Shown here: piece after piece, positions 51,898-61,149 of the stretch
How the letters are laid out: the number at the start of each line of letters is the position of its first letter
Numbering within the stretch: position 1 is the first letter of the stretch
Assembly: GCA_003135055.1 (NCBI GenBank)
Contig: PLDF01000151.1
Span: 1 to 64,000, forward strand
Direction of reading: 5' to 3'
DNA: 64,000 nt
DNA from: Bryobacterales bacterium
GTDB lineage: Bacteria > Acidobacteriota > Terriglobia > Bryobacterales > Bryobacteraceae
Made by a program: the position numbers and the translations under genes
Notes under the pieces: model-generated
What the model saw: the letters and a program-made list of their open reading frames with translations, nothing else
Database searches by the model: none
Told to the model about the DNA's origin: nothing

Positions 51898-53251
51898 TCC
51901 TACGAATCCGAGTTCTCCATCGCCGCGGACGGCTGCGGACCGGGCGCTGACGCGCGCAGCCGGGCATCCGCTGGTTCGCGGCGGGCTCACCATCATGGCC
52001 GGCGTGCTTACGGGCAACGCGCTGGGCGTGTTGCGCGTAGGCCTGACTGCCTACCTGCTGGGGACGCATAGCCGCGCCGATTCGCTGGCGGTGGCGATGG
52101 GCCCCATCGATACGCTGAATTCCGCGCTCACCAACAGCATGGTGTTCGCCTTCGTGCCCTTGCTGACGGCGTGCGCCGGCGGGGAACGCGTTGCGCTCTT
52201 CCGCAAGCTGACCCGCGGATTCCTATGGGTCTTTTCCTGCATCACGCTGGGCCTGTTGTTGGCTGCGCCGTGGCTGATGCGCGCGCTGGCGCCGGGCCTG
52301 GCGGAGCCGTACTTCGGGAATGCCGTGGAGCTTCTCCGGATCCTCTCGCTTTCGACATTGTTCGCCGGCAGCGCGGCGGTCTACTGGGCATTGCTTTACA
52401 CGGACCGGCGCTTCGGCCTGGCGGCTTGCTATCAGGCCGCGCTGAATGTCTTCACCATCGCGGGCGCGCTGTGCCTCTGGAAGTCGCTGGGCGTTTACGC
52501 CTTTGCCGTGGGATATACCGCGGGCGCCGGCGTGCAACTTGCCGCCGTATACTTTGCCACGCGCCGCCAATTGCGGGCGGCAGCGCCGGCGCCGGCCGCG
52601 TTGCGGTTCCGCGATATCCTGTCTAAGCCCGCGTTCTTCATCGTGTATGCATCCGGACTGGCGCTGAACCTCACGTTCACGCGCGCTTATGCGACGCACG
52701 CCGGCTCCGGCATGGCGGCCGCGCTCGACTATTGCATGCGCGGCGTGGGCGTGCCGCTGGCGCTGCTGGTGAGCCCGATTTCCAATTCGCTATTGCCTGA
52801 AATCGCGCGCTTGCGAAGCCTGGCGCGGATGCGCGACGCCCTGCGGCTGATCGACCGGACCGTGGCGCTCACGGCGCTGGCGGCGGTGGGCGGCTGCGGC
52901 TTCGCGATCCTGTTCCGCTACCCCGCGATCGCGCTGTTCTTCCAGCGCGGCAGCTTCACGGCCGATTCCACGCGCCTGGTGGCGGCGGTATTCCTGGGCA
53001 TGGGCCCGAGCCTGGTGGGCTGGACGCTGCTCGAGATTATGTCGCGCTCGCTGTTCGCCCTGAACCGCCCCTGGCCGCCGGTAATTGCGGCCGCGATTCC
53101 ACTGCTGGTCAACGTGACGTTGACCTTGCGCATTCACTCGCACCGGCCGGAGCTGATTGGTTTAGGATCGTCGGCGGGGTTACTGGCGGGGTTCGCGGCG
53201 CTGTTCGCGATGGCGCACATGGGGCGGCGGCGCTGGCTCAAGCTGGGATAG
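51869..53251 (+). CDS. murJ: MurJ/MviN-family lipid II flippase
   Basis: A multi-pass membrane protein with the MurJ pattern: AGVLTGNALGVLRVGLTAYL, SALTNSMVFAFVPLLTACAG, an inner GVGVPLALLVSPISNSLLPE, and ALFFQRGSFTADSTRLVAAV typical of transmembrane helices 7-9. It flips peptidoglycan or other lipid-linked precursors. The start is uncertain: GTG at 51869 (overlapping tpx by 29 bp) is kept because later in-frame ATGs (51995) would cut into helix 1. At ~460 aa it is shorter than most MurJ proteins (about 510), so it may serve a different polyprenyl-linked substrate. Confidence 0.8.
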   Translation: MRRRLRRLNSPTNPSSPSPRTAADRALTRAAGHPLVRGGLTIMAGVLTGNALGVLRVGLTAYLLGTHSRADSLAVAMGPIDTLNSALTNSMVFAFVPLLTACAGGERVALFRKLTRGFLWVFSCITLGLLLAAPWLMRALAPGLAEPYFGNAVELLRILSLSTLFAGSAAVYWALLYTDRRFGLAACYQAALNVFTIAGALCLWKSLGVYAFAVGYTAGAGVQLAAVYFATRRQLRAAAPAPAALRFRDILSKPAFFIVYASGLALNLTFTRAYATHAGSGMAAALDYCMRGVGVPLALLVSPISNSLLPEIARLRSLARMRDALRLIDRTVALTALAAVGGCGFAILFRYPAIALFFQRGSFTADSTRLVAAVFLGMGPSLVGWTLLEIMSRSLFALNRPWPPVIAAAIPLLVNVTLTLRIHSHRPELIGLGSSAGLLAGFAALFAMAHMGRRRWLKLG

Positions 53252-53257
53252 GGTCCG

Positions 53258-53400
53258 TGTGGGGCAGCCAATCGTGGCTGCAGCCGGCTTTCCAGCCGGC
53301 TTCTTCGTGTCGCGATGCGTTGGTTTCTGCCGCCGGAAACACTCCCGCCGGGGACCTTCCGCCGCTCGTGCCAACGCGCTTCGCTCGACGCTCACGCCAC
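53258..53400. repeat. Dispersed double-hairpin repeat (GCAGCCA / AGCCGGCT type), copy 2
   Basis: GGGGCAGCCAATCGTGGCTG and the AGCCGGCT palindrome pair, followed by GTTTCTGCCGC and CCTTCCGCCGCTCG, align with 43375-43475. It lies between convergent genes and could terminate both. Confidence 0.75.
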
Positions 53401-53490
53401 GAACAGCGCCGAACCTTGAGTATCGCCGTGCGCTATGACTCCGGATAATAACTCGGGGCACAGGCGGGGAATCTGCCGTATCCCTCTTGC

Positions 53491-54159
53491 TCACCGCTTC
53501 TGAATTCTCCGGATAATATCCGGCACAAACTCACGGAACGTATTGAACGCGGCGGCTCCCAGAAAAGAATAACCGATGCTGCGGGCGATATGCCCTCCAC
53601 CCTGCTCGCTCGGGGGCTCCCATGCCCGCGACAGGAAGCCTGCGCCCACCACCCCGAGGACGTTGGAATATGAAAAGCTGGCGCGGCCGTCTTCATGGTG
53701 CGTCTCAAACGGACTCAGCATCGCGTGGATCGTCCGCCCTGTTGCTGTAGTCTTACCGGAAGCGAAGTAGCGGTTGTCCTCGTGAAATAATGTCGCGGCC
53801 CCATAGCTTATCGTTTGATGCACGCCGTTAAAGGCCAGATCGCTGGCGAAGCGCTCACCGTAACCGCCCACGCCATGACCCCATTCGTGCGGGATATCGA
53901 TGCCCTGAACAACAGCGGCGACCCCGGCTTCCTTAAAAATCGTAAACGCTCCAATAGTGTCGTCTTCATATGCCTTCAGACGGAGCGCGCCTGTTATCGG
54001 AGAGTTCTCGTATGGCCCCAGTGGACGTAGAAGTTTGACGATGAAACCGGCCTTCGGTGGCGTCGAAGCATCATCCGGCACTACCCGGTCAGCCCCATTG
54101 CTTTGCGCAAACCCAAGTGAACCGCAAACCAAAGACACCAGAACCCAAGCGATCTTCAT
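53491..54159 (-). CDS. Secreted conserved hypothetical protein
   Basis: A 222-aa protein with a signal peptide (MKIAWVLVSLVCGSLGFAQ). The mature part has DIPHEWGHGVGGYGERFASD and FHEDNRYFASGKTTATGR. The HEWGH string resembles a zinc-binding HExxH only partly (HEWGH matches HExxH), so a metallopeptidase-like role is conceivable but unproven. A C-terminal hydrophobic Gly/Ala stretch (LGVVGAGFLSRAWEPP) suggests membrane contact. It is divergent from the DUF4384/caspase operon with a ~145-bp gap. Confidence 0.7.
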   Translation of the reverse strand: MKIAWVLVSLVCGSLGFAQSNGADRVVPDDASTPPKAGFIVKLLRPLGPYENSPITGALRLKAYEDDTIGAFTIFKEAGVAAVVQGIDIPHEWGHGVGGYGERFASDLAFNGVHQTISYGAATLFHEDNRYFASGKTTATGRTIHAMLSPFETHHEDGRASFSYSNVLGVVGAGFLSRAWEPPSEQGGGHIARSIGYSFLGAAAFNTFREFVPDIIRRIQKR

Positions 54160-54303
54160 GCCGATTCGTGAGATGCATTCCGCAGGCCATGGTGCGATGC
54201 GATACAGGTGCCAGTAGTACTGCTTTCCGGGACCTCGCGACAGCGCCGAAGCCCGGTGCTAACCTAGACGGAAGGAGGATCGGCCGGGGGCCGAACCGTC
54301 GTA

Positions 54304-55269
54304 ATGTCTCACTCCTTTCGTTTTTTCTTCGCGCTTTGCGCCGCAGCCGGGGCTATTTCCATACCCGCGCAGGTAGCATCACAGCGCCCGGAATTGACCG
54401 CGCGCGAATTGTTCTACAACTCGGGCAGCGCGCCCGCGCCTGAGACCAAATCGCAAAGGGCGAAAGATCCGCCCAAGATTGTGGCGAAAAAGAAGCCCGC
54501 GGCGCCGGTGACACAGCAGGCGTCGAATACGCCGCCTTCTTCGACGTCGATGCCCGCCACGCCGCTGTCAGCGCCGCCATCCACTCCCGACGGCAGCGCC
54601 AAAATCATCCCGGTCTCGGACGGCGCGCGCGCCACCGCGCCGGCGCCAGCGTCGGGAACGGCGCTGGGTCTTAAATACGCCATCCTCAAGCTCTCCGGCG
54701 GCGCTATGATGCCGGCCGCGCCCAACTCGGTGTTCCATGCGGGCGACAAGATCCAGTTCAGCATTGAGACCAACAGTCCGGGCTACCTTTATATCGTCAG
54801 CCAAGGTTCCAGCGGAACGTGGAAGCCGGTGTTTCCCGCTCCGGAGATCGAAGGCGGCGACAACCGCGTGGAGGGTTTCCACACCTACACGTTCCCGTCC
54901 GGGTATCGCTATGTTTTCGATCAGCAGGCGGGCGAGGAAAAAGTGTTCATCATATTCTCGCGCGATCCCAAGCCCGATTTCGAACAACTGGTCTACTCAC
55001 TGCAGGGCGGCCAAACTAAGCCGGCGCCTGTCTCTCAGCCGGCTCCGCAGGACCGGCCGGCTCATGTGCTGCGCGCCTCCATCGACGATTCCACCGTGGG
55101 GCGGCTGCATCAGGCGTATTCGCGCGATCTGGTGATCGAGCGGGTCGGCGACGACGCGCACCCAAATCCGCTGGAGAATGCCACGCAGGAAAAGGCCGTT
55201 TACGTAGTGAATGCCACGGGCAGCGCGGATTCGGCCCTGGTTGCCGACCTTCACCTGGTGCATCAGTGA
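54304..55269 (+). CDS. DUF4384-domain secreted protein (first gene of caspase operon)
   Basis: A 321-aa protein with signal peptide (FRFFFALCAAAGAISIPAQ). A Pro/Ala/Lys-rich linker runs to about residue 115, then a DUF4384 beta-domain: VFHAGDKIQFSIETNSPGYL, YIVSQGSSGTWKPVFP, and a C-terminal extension ending VADLHLVHQ. DUF4384 domains often accompany caspase-like peptidases and may bind ligands in the envelope. Its stop overlaps the next start (GTGA), so the three genes are translationally coupled. Confidence 0.82.
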   Translation: MSHSFRFFFALCAAAGAISIPAQVASQRPELTARELFYNSGSAPAPETKSQRAKDPPKIVAKKKPAAPVTQQASNTPPSSTSMPATPLSAPPSTPDGSAKIIPVSDGARATAPAPASGTALGLKYAILKLSGGAMMPAAPNSVFHAGDKIQFSIETNSPGYLYIVSQGSSGTWKPVFPAPEIEGGDNRVEGFHTYTFPSGYRYVFDQQAGEEKVFIIFSRDPKPDFEQLVYSLQGGQTKPAPVSQPAPQDRPAHVLRASIDDSTVGRLHQAYSRDLVIERVGDDAHPNPLENATQEKAVYVVNATGSADSALVADLHLVHQ

Positions 55270-56078
55270 GATTTAGTACAGTGACCGCGCGGTTCGTGGC
55301 TCTGATCGGAGCCGCGCGCGTCAGCAAGCGGTTTTTTGGTAGCACCGAATCTCGCCGTCGGAGATCTGGCGCCTCAGTGAGATCTAGTGCATCGGTAAAG
55401 CTACGCGTAATCGCGGCGGCCGCCGTTTTCGCCGGACTGGCGCTCTCGCAGTCGCGGACCATGACAGAGGGCGCGCATAGCATGGAAATCGTTCTGGAGC
55501 GCCTCACCGGCGGCGATTGGCGCGCTGTGGACCCCGCGCTGGTGCTGGCGCAAGGCGACCGCGTACGGTTCAAATTCCGCACCAACTTCGATGGCTTTCT
55601 TTACGTGATGAACCAGAGCACCTCGGGCAAATACGAGCAGTTATTTCCGCGCATCGAGACCGGGCAGCAGAATCGCATCACGGCCAATCAGCAGTATCAG
55701 GTGCCGGCGACTTCGACTGCGTTCCGCATCGCCGGCCCCGCGGGATACGAGGTGGTTTATTGGCTGGTGACCCCGGGGCGGTTGACGGACGCGCCGCCGC
55801 GTTTCGGCGCGCCGCCGCCAGATCTGATAGTGAAGCCGCCCACGCTCATTCCGCGCTGCGACGATTCGGTAATGCGCGCGCGCGGCGATTGCGTGGACCA
55901 TTCGGCGGGCCTGAAGCTGGTTCCGCGCGGCGAGCAGCTGCCGCAAAACTTGGCGGGCGCGGCCGAAACCAGCCCGCGCGACCTGCTCTTTATGCAACAG
56001 AAAGAGACCGCGGTAATTGCTTCCACGTCGCCTTTGACGGGTCCGGTAATCTACGAATTCCGCCTGGCGCACCGGTGA
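55266..56078 (+). CDS. DUF4384-domain protein (second gene of caspase operon)
   Basis: A 270-aa protein, GTG start at 55266 within the preceding stop (GTGA). An Arg/Ser-rich stretch of ~45 residues precedes a hydrophobic helix (RVIAAAAVFAGLALSQS) that acts as signal or anchor; an internal start near this helix is possible. The DUF4384 part is LAQGDRVRFKFRTNFDGFLY, VMNQSTSGKYEQLFPR, and the end ITGPVIYEFRLAHR-like. It is a shorter paralogue of the first gene. Confidence 0.8.
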   Translation: MRFSTVTARFVALIGAARVSKRFFGSTESRRRRSGASVRSSASVKLRVIAAAAVFAGLALSQSRTMTEGAHSMEIVLERLTGGDWRAVDPALVLAQGDRVRFKFRTNFDGFLYVMNQSTSGKYEQLFPRIETGQQNRITANQQYQVPATSTAFRIAGPAGYEVVYWLVTPGRLTDAPPRFGAPPPDLIVKPPTLIPRCDDSVMRARGDCVDHSAGLKLVPRGEQLPQNLAGAAETSPRDLLFMQQKETAVIASTSPLTGPVIYEFRLAHR

Positions 56079-56083
56079 TCGAT

Positions 56084-58168
56084 ATGCCTCGAATGCGATT
56101 GGCCTTAATATGCGCGGCGACTGTCGCATGCGCCATTGCGCAGCAGCCGCCGCCGAAGCAGCCGCCTAATCAGCAGCAGCGCGACCTCAAAATCGAGAAG
56201 ATCGGCGACGAGCCCGTGCCGCTTCCCAAGGGCGGCATTCCGCGAAGTTATGCGGTCGTCGTGGGGATTTCGCGTTACCAGAAACTGCCGGAAAAGTGGC
56301 AGCTTCAATTCGCGGAGCGCGACGCGCAATCCATTTACACCATCCTGATCAGCCCGGAAGGCGGCAATTTCAAGCAGGAAAACGTGCACGTGCTCACCGG
56401 CGCGAAGGCCACGCTGGCGGCCGTGCGGCACGAAATTGGCGACTGGCTGCCTTCGGTGGCCAAAGACGGCGACCGCGTGTTGATTTACTTCGCCGGTCAC
56501 GGACTTGTATTTCAAAGCAAGGGCTATCTGGCGCCGTTCGACGTCGATTTGGATAACATTGGCGCGACGGGTTATCCCATGGAAGAGCTGGGCGTGACGA
56601 TAGGTTCCAAGATTCAAGCCAAATCGAAGATACTGCTAACCGACGCCTGCCACAGCGGCGCCATCAGTCCGGATGACACGGAGAGTTTGAACGGCAAGTT
56701 AGCCACTTTGGATAAGTCGCTTTTTTCGCTGACGGCCAGCCGCGCCAGCGAGCGGTCGTTCGAGAGTCCCGACCTGCAAGGCGGCCACGGAGTCTTTACG
56801 TATTACGTGGTGAGAGGACTCGGAGGCGAGGCGGACACTTCGCCGCGCGACGGGATTGTGACGGCCGACGAGCTTTCCGAGTACGTCCACACGGCAGTGC
56901 GTAAGGATACCGGCGGCCAGCAGAACCCCACGTCCGACCGCACCAATTACGACCCGCAGATGTTCCTGGCATACGTGCCGGCCAATGCCCCGCCGCCCAC
57001 GGCGCCCGCCCCTGCACTCGGGGGGCTGGTGTTCGAATCGAACATGGACGACGTGGAAGTATTTCTGGATGGCAATTCCGTCGGGACGGTTTCGAAGGGC
57101 AAGCCGCTCGGCGTTCCCGGGCTGCAGCCGGGCGAGCATACGGTTAAAGGCGTGCGGATGGGGTATGAGCCGGATGGGCCGCGGCCAGAGCTGGTATATC
57201 CCGGGGTGGAGTCCACAGTATCGTTCGCAATCCGAATTCCACGGCATCGGGATAAGGCGGCGACGGACCTGCTCGATAAGGGAATTCAATACTATCAGAA
57301 GGGTTTCGAGCAGAACTACAAGAAGGCGGCCGATCTTTTCGGGCAGGCGCTCAAGATGGATCCGGCTTATAGCCAGGCGGCGTATTATCTGGGTCTGACT
57401 TACAACGCGCTGTTCGATGAAGACAAGGCCGCGGAATATTACAAGAAGGCGATTGAGATCGACCCGGACTACCTGGAAGCTCACGCCGATTACGCCGGCA
57501 TGCTGCTCGATACCGGCAGTGTGGACGAGGCGATCCGGCAGATCAATACGGTGCTGACTCGCCAGCCGAAGCACGCCGTGGCGCTCACAATGCTGGCTCA
57601 GGCGGACCGCTTCAAGGAGCTGTACCCGCAATCGATCGAGGCCGCGCGCCAGGCCGTTCAGATCGCGCCCAAGAGCGCCGAGCCGCATCTGTGGATGGCG
57701 GACAGCCTGCGGTTGAGCGGGCAATATCCGGCCGCTGAAACCGAATACGGCGATTACCTGCGCCTGAGCGATTTCAACAGCAAGCTGGCCGGTCAGTTGA
57801 ATTACTATGTGCTCGGGTCGCTGTTCGGTCTGGGGAAGAAAAAACGGGCGGCTGAGCAGGATATCTGGAACGATCTGCGGAGCCTGGCTTACTTCGGAGT
57901 CTGCGACTGCGAGCGCAAGCTGAATAACTTCGATTCGGCTATCGGTTACTGTGTGAAGGCTCTGACTTACTACGAAAAGGACCCGTTCGCGCATTACGCG
58001 CTGGCGCTCTCATACCTGCACAAGGCTGTGGACGGTAACGAAACCGGCGATCTGGACCCGGCGCTGAAGCATTTTCAGCAAGTGGTGGCGATTAATCCGG
58101 ATATGGATGAAGCCAAGTACGCCAGGCAGAACATCGCCAACATCGAGAAGGCATTGCAGGCGCGATAG
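56084..58168 (+). CDS. Caspase-like (C14) peptidase with PEGA and TPR domains
   Basis: A 694-aa protein from the ATG at 56084 (a GTG at 56075, in a GTGA overlap, is also possible). Signal peptide MRLALICAATVACAIAQ. Caspase domain: SYAVVVGISRYQKLP, VLIYFAGHG with His139, and LLTDACHSG with Cys189, so the catalytic dyad is intact. A PEGA domain at about 310-380 (DVEVFLDGNSVGTVSKGKPL) is followed by about seven TPR repeats to the C-terminus. Caspase-TPR proteins take part in regulated proteolysis or defence. The signal peptide indicates periplasmic action, unlike cytoplasmic abortive-infection caspases. Confidence 0.9.
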   Translation: MPRMRLALICAATVACAIAQQPPPKQPPNQQQRDLKIEKIGDEPVPLPKGGIPRSYAVVVGISRYQKLPEKWQLQFAERDAQSIYTILISPEGGNFKQENVHVLTGAKATLAAVRHEIGDWLPSVAKDGDRVLIYFAGHGLVFQSKGYLAPFDVDLDNIGATGYPMEELGVTIGSKIQAKSKILLTDACHSGAISPDDTESLNGKLATLDKSLFSLTASRASERSFESPDLQGGHGVFTYYVVRGLGGEADTSPRDGIVTADELSEYVHTAVRKDTGGQQNPTSDRTNYDPQMFLAYVPANAPPPTAPAPALGGLVFESNMDDVEVFLDGNSVGTVSKGKPLGVPGLQPGEHTVKGVRMGYEPDGPRPELVYPGVESTVSFAIRIPRHRDKAATDLLDKGIQYYQKGFEQNYKKAADLFGQALKMDPAYSQAAYYLGLTYNALFDEDKAAEYYKKAIEIDPDYLEAHADYAGMLLDTGSVDEAIRQINTVLTRQPKHAVALTMLAQADRFKELYPQSIEAARQAVQIAPKSAEPHLWMADSLRLSGQYPAAETEYGDYLRLSDFNSKLAGQLNYYVLGSLFGLGKKKRAAEQDIWNDLRSLAYFGVCDCERKLNNFDSAIGYCVKALTYYEKDPFAHYALALSYLHKAVDGNETGDLDPALKHFQQVVAINPDMDEAKYARQNIANIEKALQAR

Positions 58169-58174
58169 TTCCTG

Positions 58175-58260
58175 AGTCTCAGATGCTTCTCTCGACGCCA
58201 GCGCCCGCGCCGCATCGGTCATGCGCGGACCATCGCATCTACGTTTGCCCGCTGCTGCTT
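58175..58260 (-). pseudogene. Degenerate copy of the ntrC 3' end (Fis-type HTH)
   Basis: Minus-strand sequence reads RRCDGPRMTDAARALASREAS, matching [20 protein letters not shown] at the end of the NtrC-type gene (59780-59880). Only this short stretch is left. It sits directly upstream of the restriction-protein gene, on the side opposite to the intact ntrC 3' end. Confidence 0.5.
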
Positions 58261-58282
58261 CGGGCGTTGCGCGAGCGCATCG

Positions 58283-59284
58283 ATGTTTGATGCTCTGGTA
58301 GTCGGGCAGCTCTTTTCGAACGAGGAGATCTTCAAGTCTCTCAAAGTGTCTAACGCTGGCGGTATCCGCCTGTCGCTGCAGGACCGGGCAGTCATGAGAG
58401 CAGTTGTCATGACTTCCGTGCAGGGTTTGCACGGCACTGGAGAGAATCCGTACCACGACAGGCTCGAAGGCGGCATCTTGACCTACACTGCAGCAGGCAA
58501 AATTGGCCAGCAAACCCTTGCCGGGGTAAACAATCGGTTGATCGAGCAAGCGACATTCAACTTCCCAATACACGGATTTGTTTTGGTTGCCAGTAGGAGG
58601 GATGCGACCGTCGGGCCGAAGCGCTGGAAATACCTGGGACTACTTGAGTACCTTCGTCACTACCCGGACACGCAACTCGACGCAGATGGTAAGGTTCGCA
58701 AGGTCTGGCTCTTCGAATTCAAGATTCATCGTGACCAGCAAGTCCTACCCCTTGCTGATGAGGCGGCCATTTCGAGCCGAATACTACTCGATTCGAGGCG
58801 CAACGGCGTCAGGCATCGCGACGATGACGAGATTATGGATCAGCGCGACCATCAGCAGGCAGGGGATTTCGAAAGGATCGAGCGGGTTCGCGGCAGGTTG
58901 CTGGCAATGGAGCCGAGGAACTTCGAGTTTTTTGTTAAGGATCTACTCATACACTGCGGGTACTCAGACGTATGTGTGACAAAATTTAGCGCCGACGGTG
59001 GTGTTGACGTAAACGCCAGAGCCGGAGGACGCATTTGGATCTTCGAGAACACGTTAGTCCAGGTGCAGGCAAAGCGCTGGCTGCACTCTGTCGGGCGCAA
59101 AGAGGTTGCCGAACTGCGTGGAAGCCTGCAGCCATTCGCAAAGGGCGCTGTCATCACGACTAGCCACTTCTCGAAGGCAGCCATCAATGAGGCTGGCGAA
59201 GATGGCAAGAGCCCAATTGCCCTCGTCGACGGATTTCGGCTATCCAGAGTTGTGATCGAGGAAAACTTTCACTTGGCGACATAG
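58283..59284 (+). CDS. Type IV-like restriction endonuclease: N-terminal modified-base-sensing-like domain plus Mrr-type catalytic domain
   Basis: A 333-aa protein. The N-terminal half has NPYHDRLEGGILTYTAAGKI then GQQTLAGVNNRLIEQ. This is like the YDG/SRA-related domains of ScoMcrA-type enzymes that recognise modified DNA. From about residue 210 comes an Mrr catalytic domain: MEPRNFEFFVKDLLIHCGYS, the Asp of DGGVDVNARAGG, and VQVQAKRW, the QxK variant of the PD-(D/E)xK nuclease core. The enzyme would cut incoming modified DNA. Lower GC than flanks and a duplicated ntrC end beside it suggest acquisition. A small acidic gene follows. Confidence 0.82.
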   Translation: MFDALVVGQLFSNEEIFKSLKVSNAGGIRLSLQDRAVMRAVVMTSVQGLHGTGENPYHDRLEGGILTYTAAGKIGQQTLAGVNNRLIEQATFNFPIHGFVLVASRRDATVGPKRWKYLGLLEYLRHYPDTQLDADGKVRKVWLFEFKIHRDQQVLPLADEAAISSRILLDSRRNGVRHRDDDEIMDQRDHQQAGDFERIERVRGRLLAMEPRNFEFFVKDLLIHCGYSDVCVTKFSADGGVDVNARAGGRIWIFENTLVQVQAKRWLHSVGRKEVAELRGSLQPFAKGAVITTSHFSKAAINEAGEDGKSPIALVDGFRLSRVVIEENFHLAT

Positions 59285-59436
59285 CGTGCGTTCTCAAGCA
59301 CCAGTGCTCAAGATCCCGGCTACGAGCGAGACGGAATCGTGGATCGAAAGGGCCATTCATAAATTGACCGGCCCACTCCGAAACGAGGGACAAAGCTGGT
59401 GCCGTGACCCAGCGGCACGACAACAGGAGACAACTC

Positions 59437-59646
59437 ATGAGCGGCGACGAGCCCGTTAATAGCGGTGAGACGGAGAGTGAAGGGAAGGACGACGATTGGT
59501 CTCGCGAACGCGCGAAGGAACTTTATTGTGTGGCCGGCGAAATCGAAGTGGACAGTAACGCCCGCGTCTCCAGAGGTGGTGACCCCGGGGCGTATGTAGA
59601 AGCGTGGGTTTGGGTTCCAGATGACGGGGAACGGATGGACGAGTAG
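59437..59646 (+). CDS. Small acidic conserved protein
   Basis: From the ATG at 59437, with AGGAGA well placed upstream, the protein has 69 aa: DDDWSRERAKELYCVAGEIE, VDSNARVSRGGDPGAYVEAW, VWVPDDGERMDE. Short proteins with the NARVSRGxDPGAYVxAWVWV pattern occur in scattered bacteria, often near mobile or defence genes; the function is not known to me. It lies 150 bp after the restriction gene and ends ~90 bp before the convergent ntrC-type gene. Confidence 0.7.
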   Translation: MSGDEPVNSGETESEGKDDDWSRERAKELYCVAGEIEVDSNARVSRGGDPGAYVEAWVWVPDDGERMDE

Positions 59647-59733
59647 CCTCACTTCTTTCCTCGGAGCGGGGTGTTTGGACGATTCCAATTTCCCCGCTCG
59701 GTTCCCATACGCTCGATTTCTTCGGCGGAAGAG

Positions 59734-61119
59734 CTACAAGTTCTCCGCGCTCCGCAGCGCGCGCAAATCGATTCCCAATGCCTGGCACTTCTTATACAGA
59801 TGGCTGCGCTCGAGCCCCAGCGCACGCGCGGTATCGGTCATGCGCTGATTGTGGCGCTTGAGCTCGGTGAGTATCTGATCGCGCTCGAAGGCGTCCACGC
59901 GCAGCGAGAGCGGGCCCTCCAGGCGTACTGCGGAAACTACGCCTGAACCCGCCGGCGCGGCATCCACCTGCGGCAGCGCGATGCGGACGGAATCGGCGTC
60001 CACCGGGCCGTCGGCCAGCAGCAGCAGGCGCTCTACCACGTTGCGCAATTCGCGCACGTTGCCGGGCCACGAGTAGCGCTGCAACTCGCGGATGGCGCCG
60101 GCGGCGAATGGCTTCGGCTTCCATCCATTCTGATCGGCCACCTGCGCGGCGAAGTGCTCCACCAGCGCGGGAATATCCTCGGTGCGCTCGCTCAGAGCCG
60201 GAAGCAGCAGCGGAAAAACGTAGATGCGATGGTAGAGGTCCTGGCGGAACGTGCCTTTTTTGACCAGGTCGTCGAGGTTGCGGTGAGTGGCTACGATCAC
60301 GCGCACGTTCACGGGAATGGTGCGGTCTCCGCCTACGCGCTCCACTTGGCCCTCTTCCAGGACGCGCAGCAGCTTGGCCTGCATCCCCAGCGGCATGTCG
60401 CCGATTTCGTCCAGGAATAGTGTCCCGTGATTGGCTTGTTCGAACTTGCCGATATGCCGCGCGGCCGCGCCCGTGAACGAGCCTTTCTCATGGCCGAACA
60501 ACTCCGATTCGATCAGCTCCCCGGGAACCGCCGCGCAATTCAGGGTGATGAACGGCTGGCCGCGGCGCGGGCTGCGGTCGTGCAATGCGCGCGCGATCAG
60601 CTCCTTGCCCGTGCCCGTGTCGCCCAGGATGCAGATGCGCGCCTCGCTGGCAGCCACGCGGTCCACCTGCGCCATCACGCGCCGCATGGCCTCTCCGGAA
60701 TGCACGATCTCGTGCTTGCCCACGCGTTGCCGCAAGTCGCGGTTCTCGGCTTCCAGACGCTTAAGCTTCAGGACGTTATCGATGGTGAGCAGCAGCTTAT
60801 CGGTGGAGAGCGGCTTCTCGAGAAAATCGACGGCGCCCAGCCGCGTGGCGCGTACCGCCATCTCGATATTCGCCTGCCCCGAAATCATCACCACAGGGAG
60901 CGCGATGCCCGCGGCGCGAACCTCTTCAAGCAGCGCCAGACCGTCTTTGCCGGGCATGACGACGTCGGACATCATCAGGTCGAACGGCTGCGATTTCAGC
61001 AGCTCCAGCGCGCGTCCGGCGTTGTCGCAAACCGTGGCTTCGTGTCCGGCCATGCGGAAGGCGCGCGCCAGCGAGGCCAGGGTATTGGCGTCGTCATCCA
61101 CTATGAGCAGTTGGGCCAA
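59734..61119 (-). CDS. NtrC-family sigma-54-dependent response regulator
   Basis: Start placed at the TTG at 61119 ([20 protein letters not shown]); a longer frame to 61170 runs into an intergenic hairpin. The protein has 461 aa. Receiver domain with phospho-acceptor Asp52 ([12 protein letters not shown]). AAA+ domain with Walker [11 protein letters not shown], the sigma-54 contact loop GSFTGA (a GAFTGA variant) and Walker [11 protein letters not shown]-terminal Fis-type [23 protein letters not shown]. It activates sigma-54 promoters when phosphorylated by the kinase encoded just upstream. Its targets are not visible in the window. Confidence 0.95.
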   Translation of the reverse strand: MAQLLIVDDDANTLASLARAFRMAGHEATVCDNAGRALELLKSQPFDLMMSDVVMPGKDGLALLEEVRAAGIALPVVMISGQANIEMAVRATRLGAVDFLEKPLSTDKLLLTIDNVLKLKRLEAENRDLRQRVGKHEIVHSGEAMRRVMAQVDRVAASEARICILGDTGTGKELIARALHDRSPRRGQPFITLNCAAVPGELIESELFGHEKGSFTGAAARHIGKFEQANHGTLFLDEIGDMPLGMQAKLLRVLEEGQVERVGGDRTIPVNVRVIVATHRNLDDLVKKGTFRQDLYHRIYVFPLLLPALSERTEDIPALVEHFAAQVADQNGWKPKPFAAGAIRELQRYSWPGNVRELRNVVERLLLLADGPVDADSVRIALPQVDAAPAGSGVVSAVRLEGPLSLRVDAFERDQILTELKRHNQRMTDTARALGLERSHLYKKCQALGIDLRALRSAENL

Positions 61120-61149
61120 GTTTGAGGGTAACCCAAATCGAGGACCTTC

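Noticed and set aside
53491-54159. Confident zinc metallopeptidase call from HEWGH
   Set aside because: HEWGH matches HExxH, but no third ligand or family context is visible, so only a hypothetical call is made.
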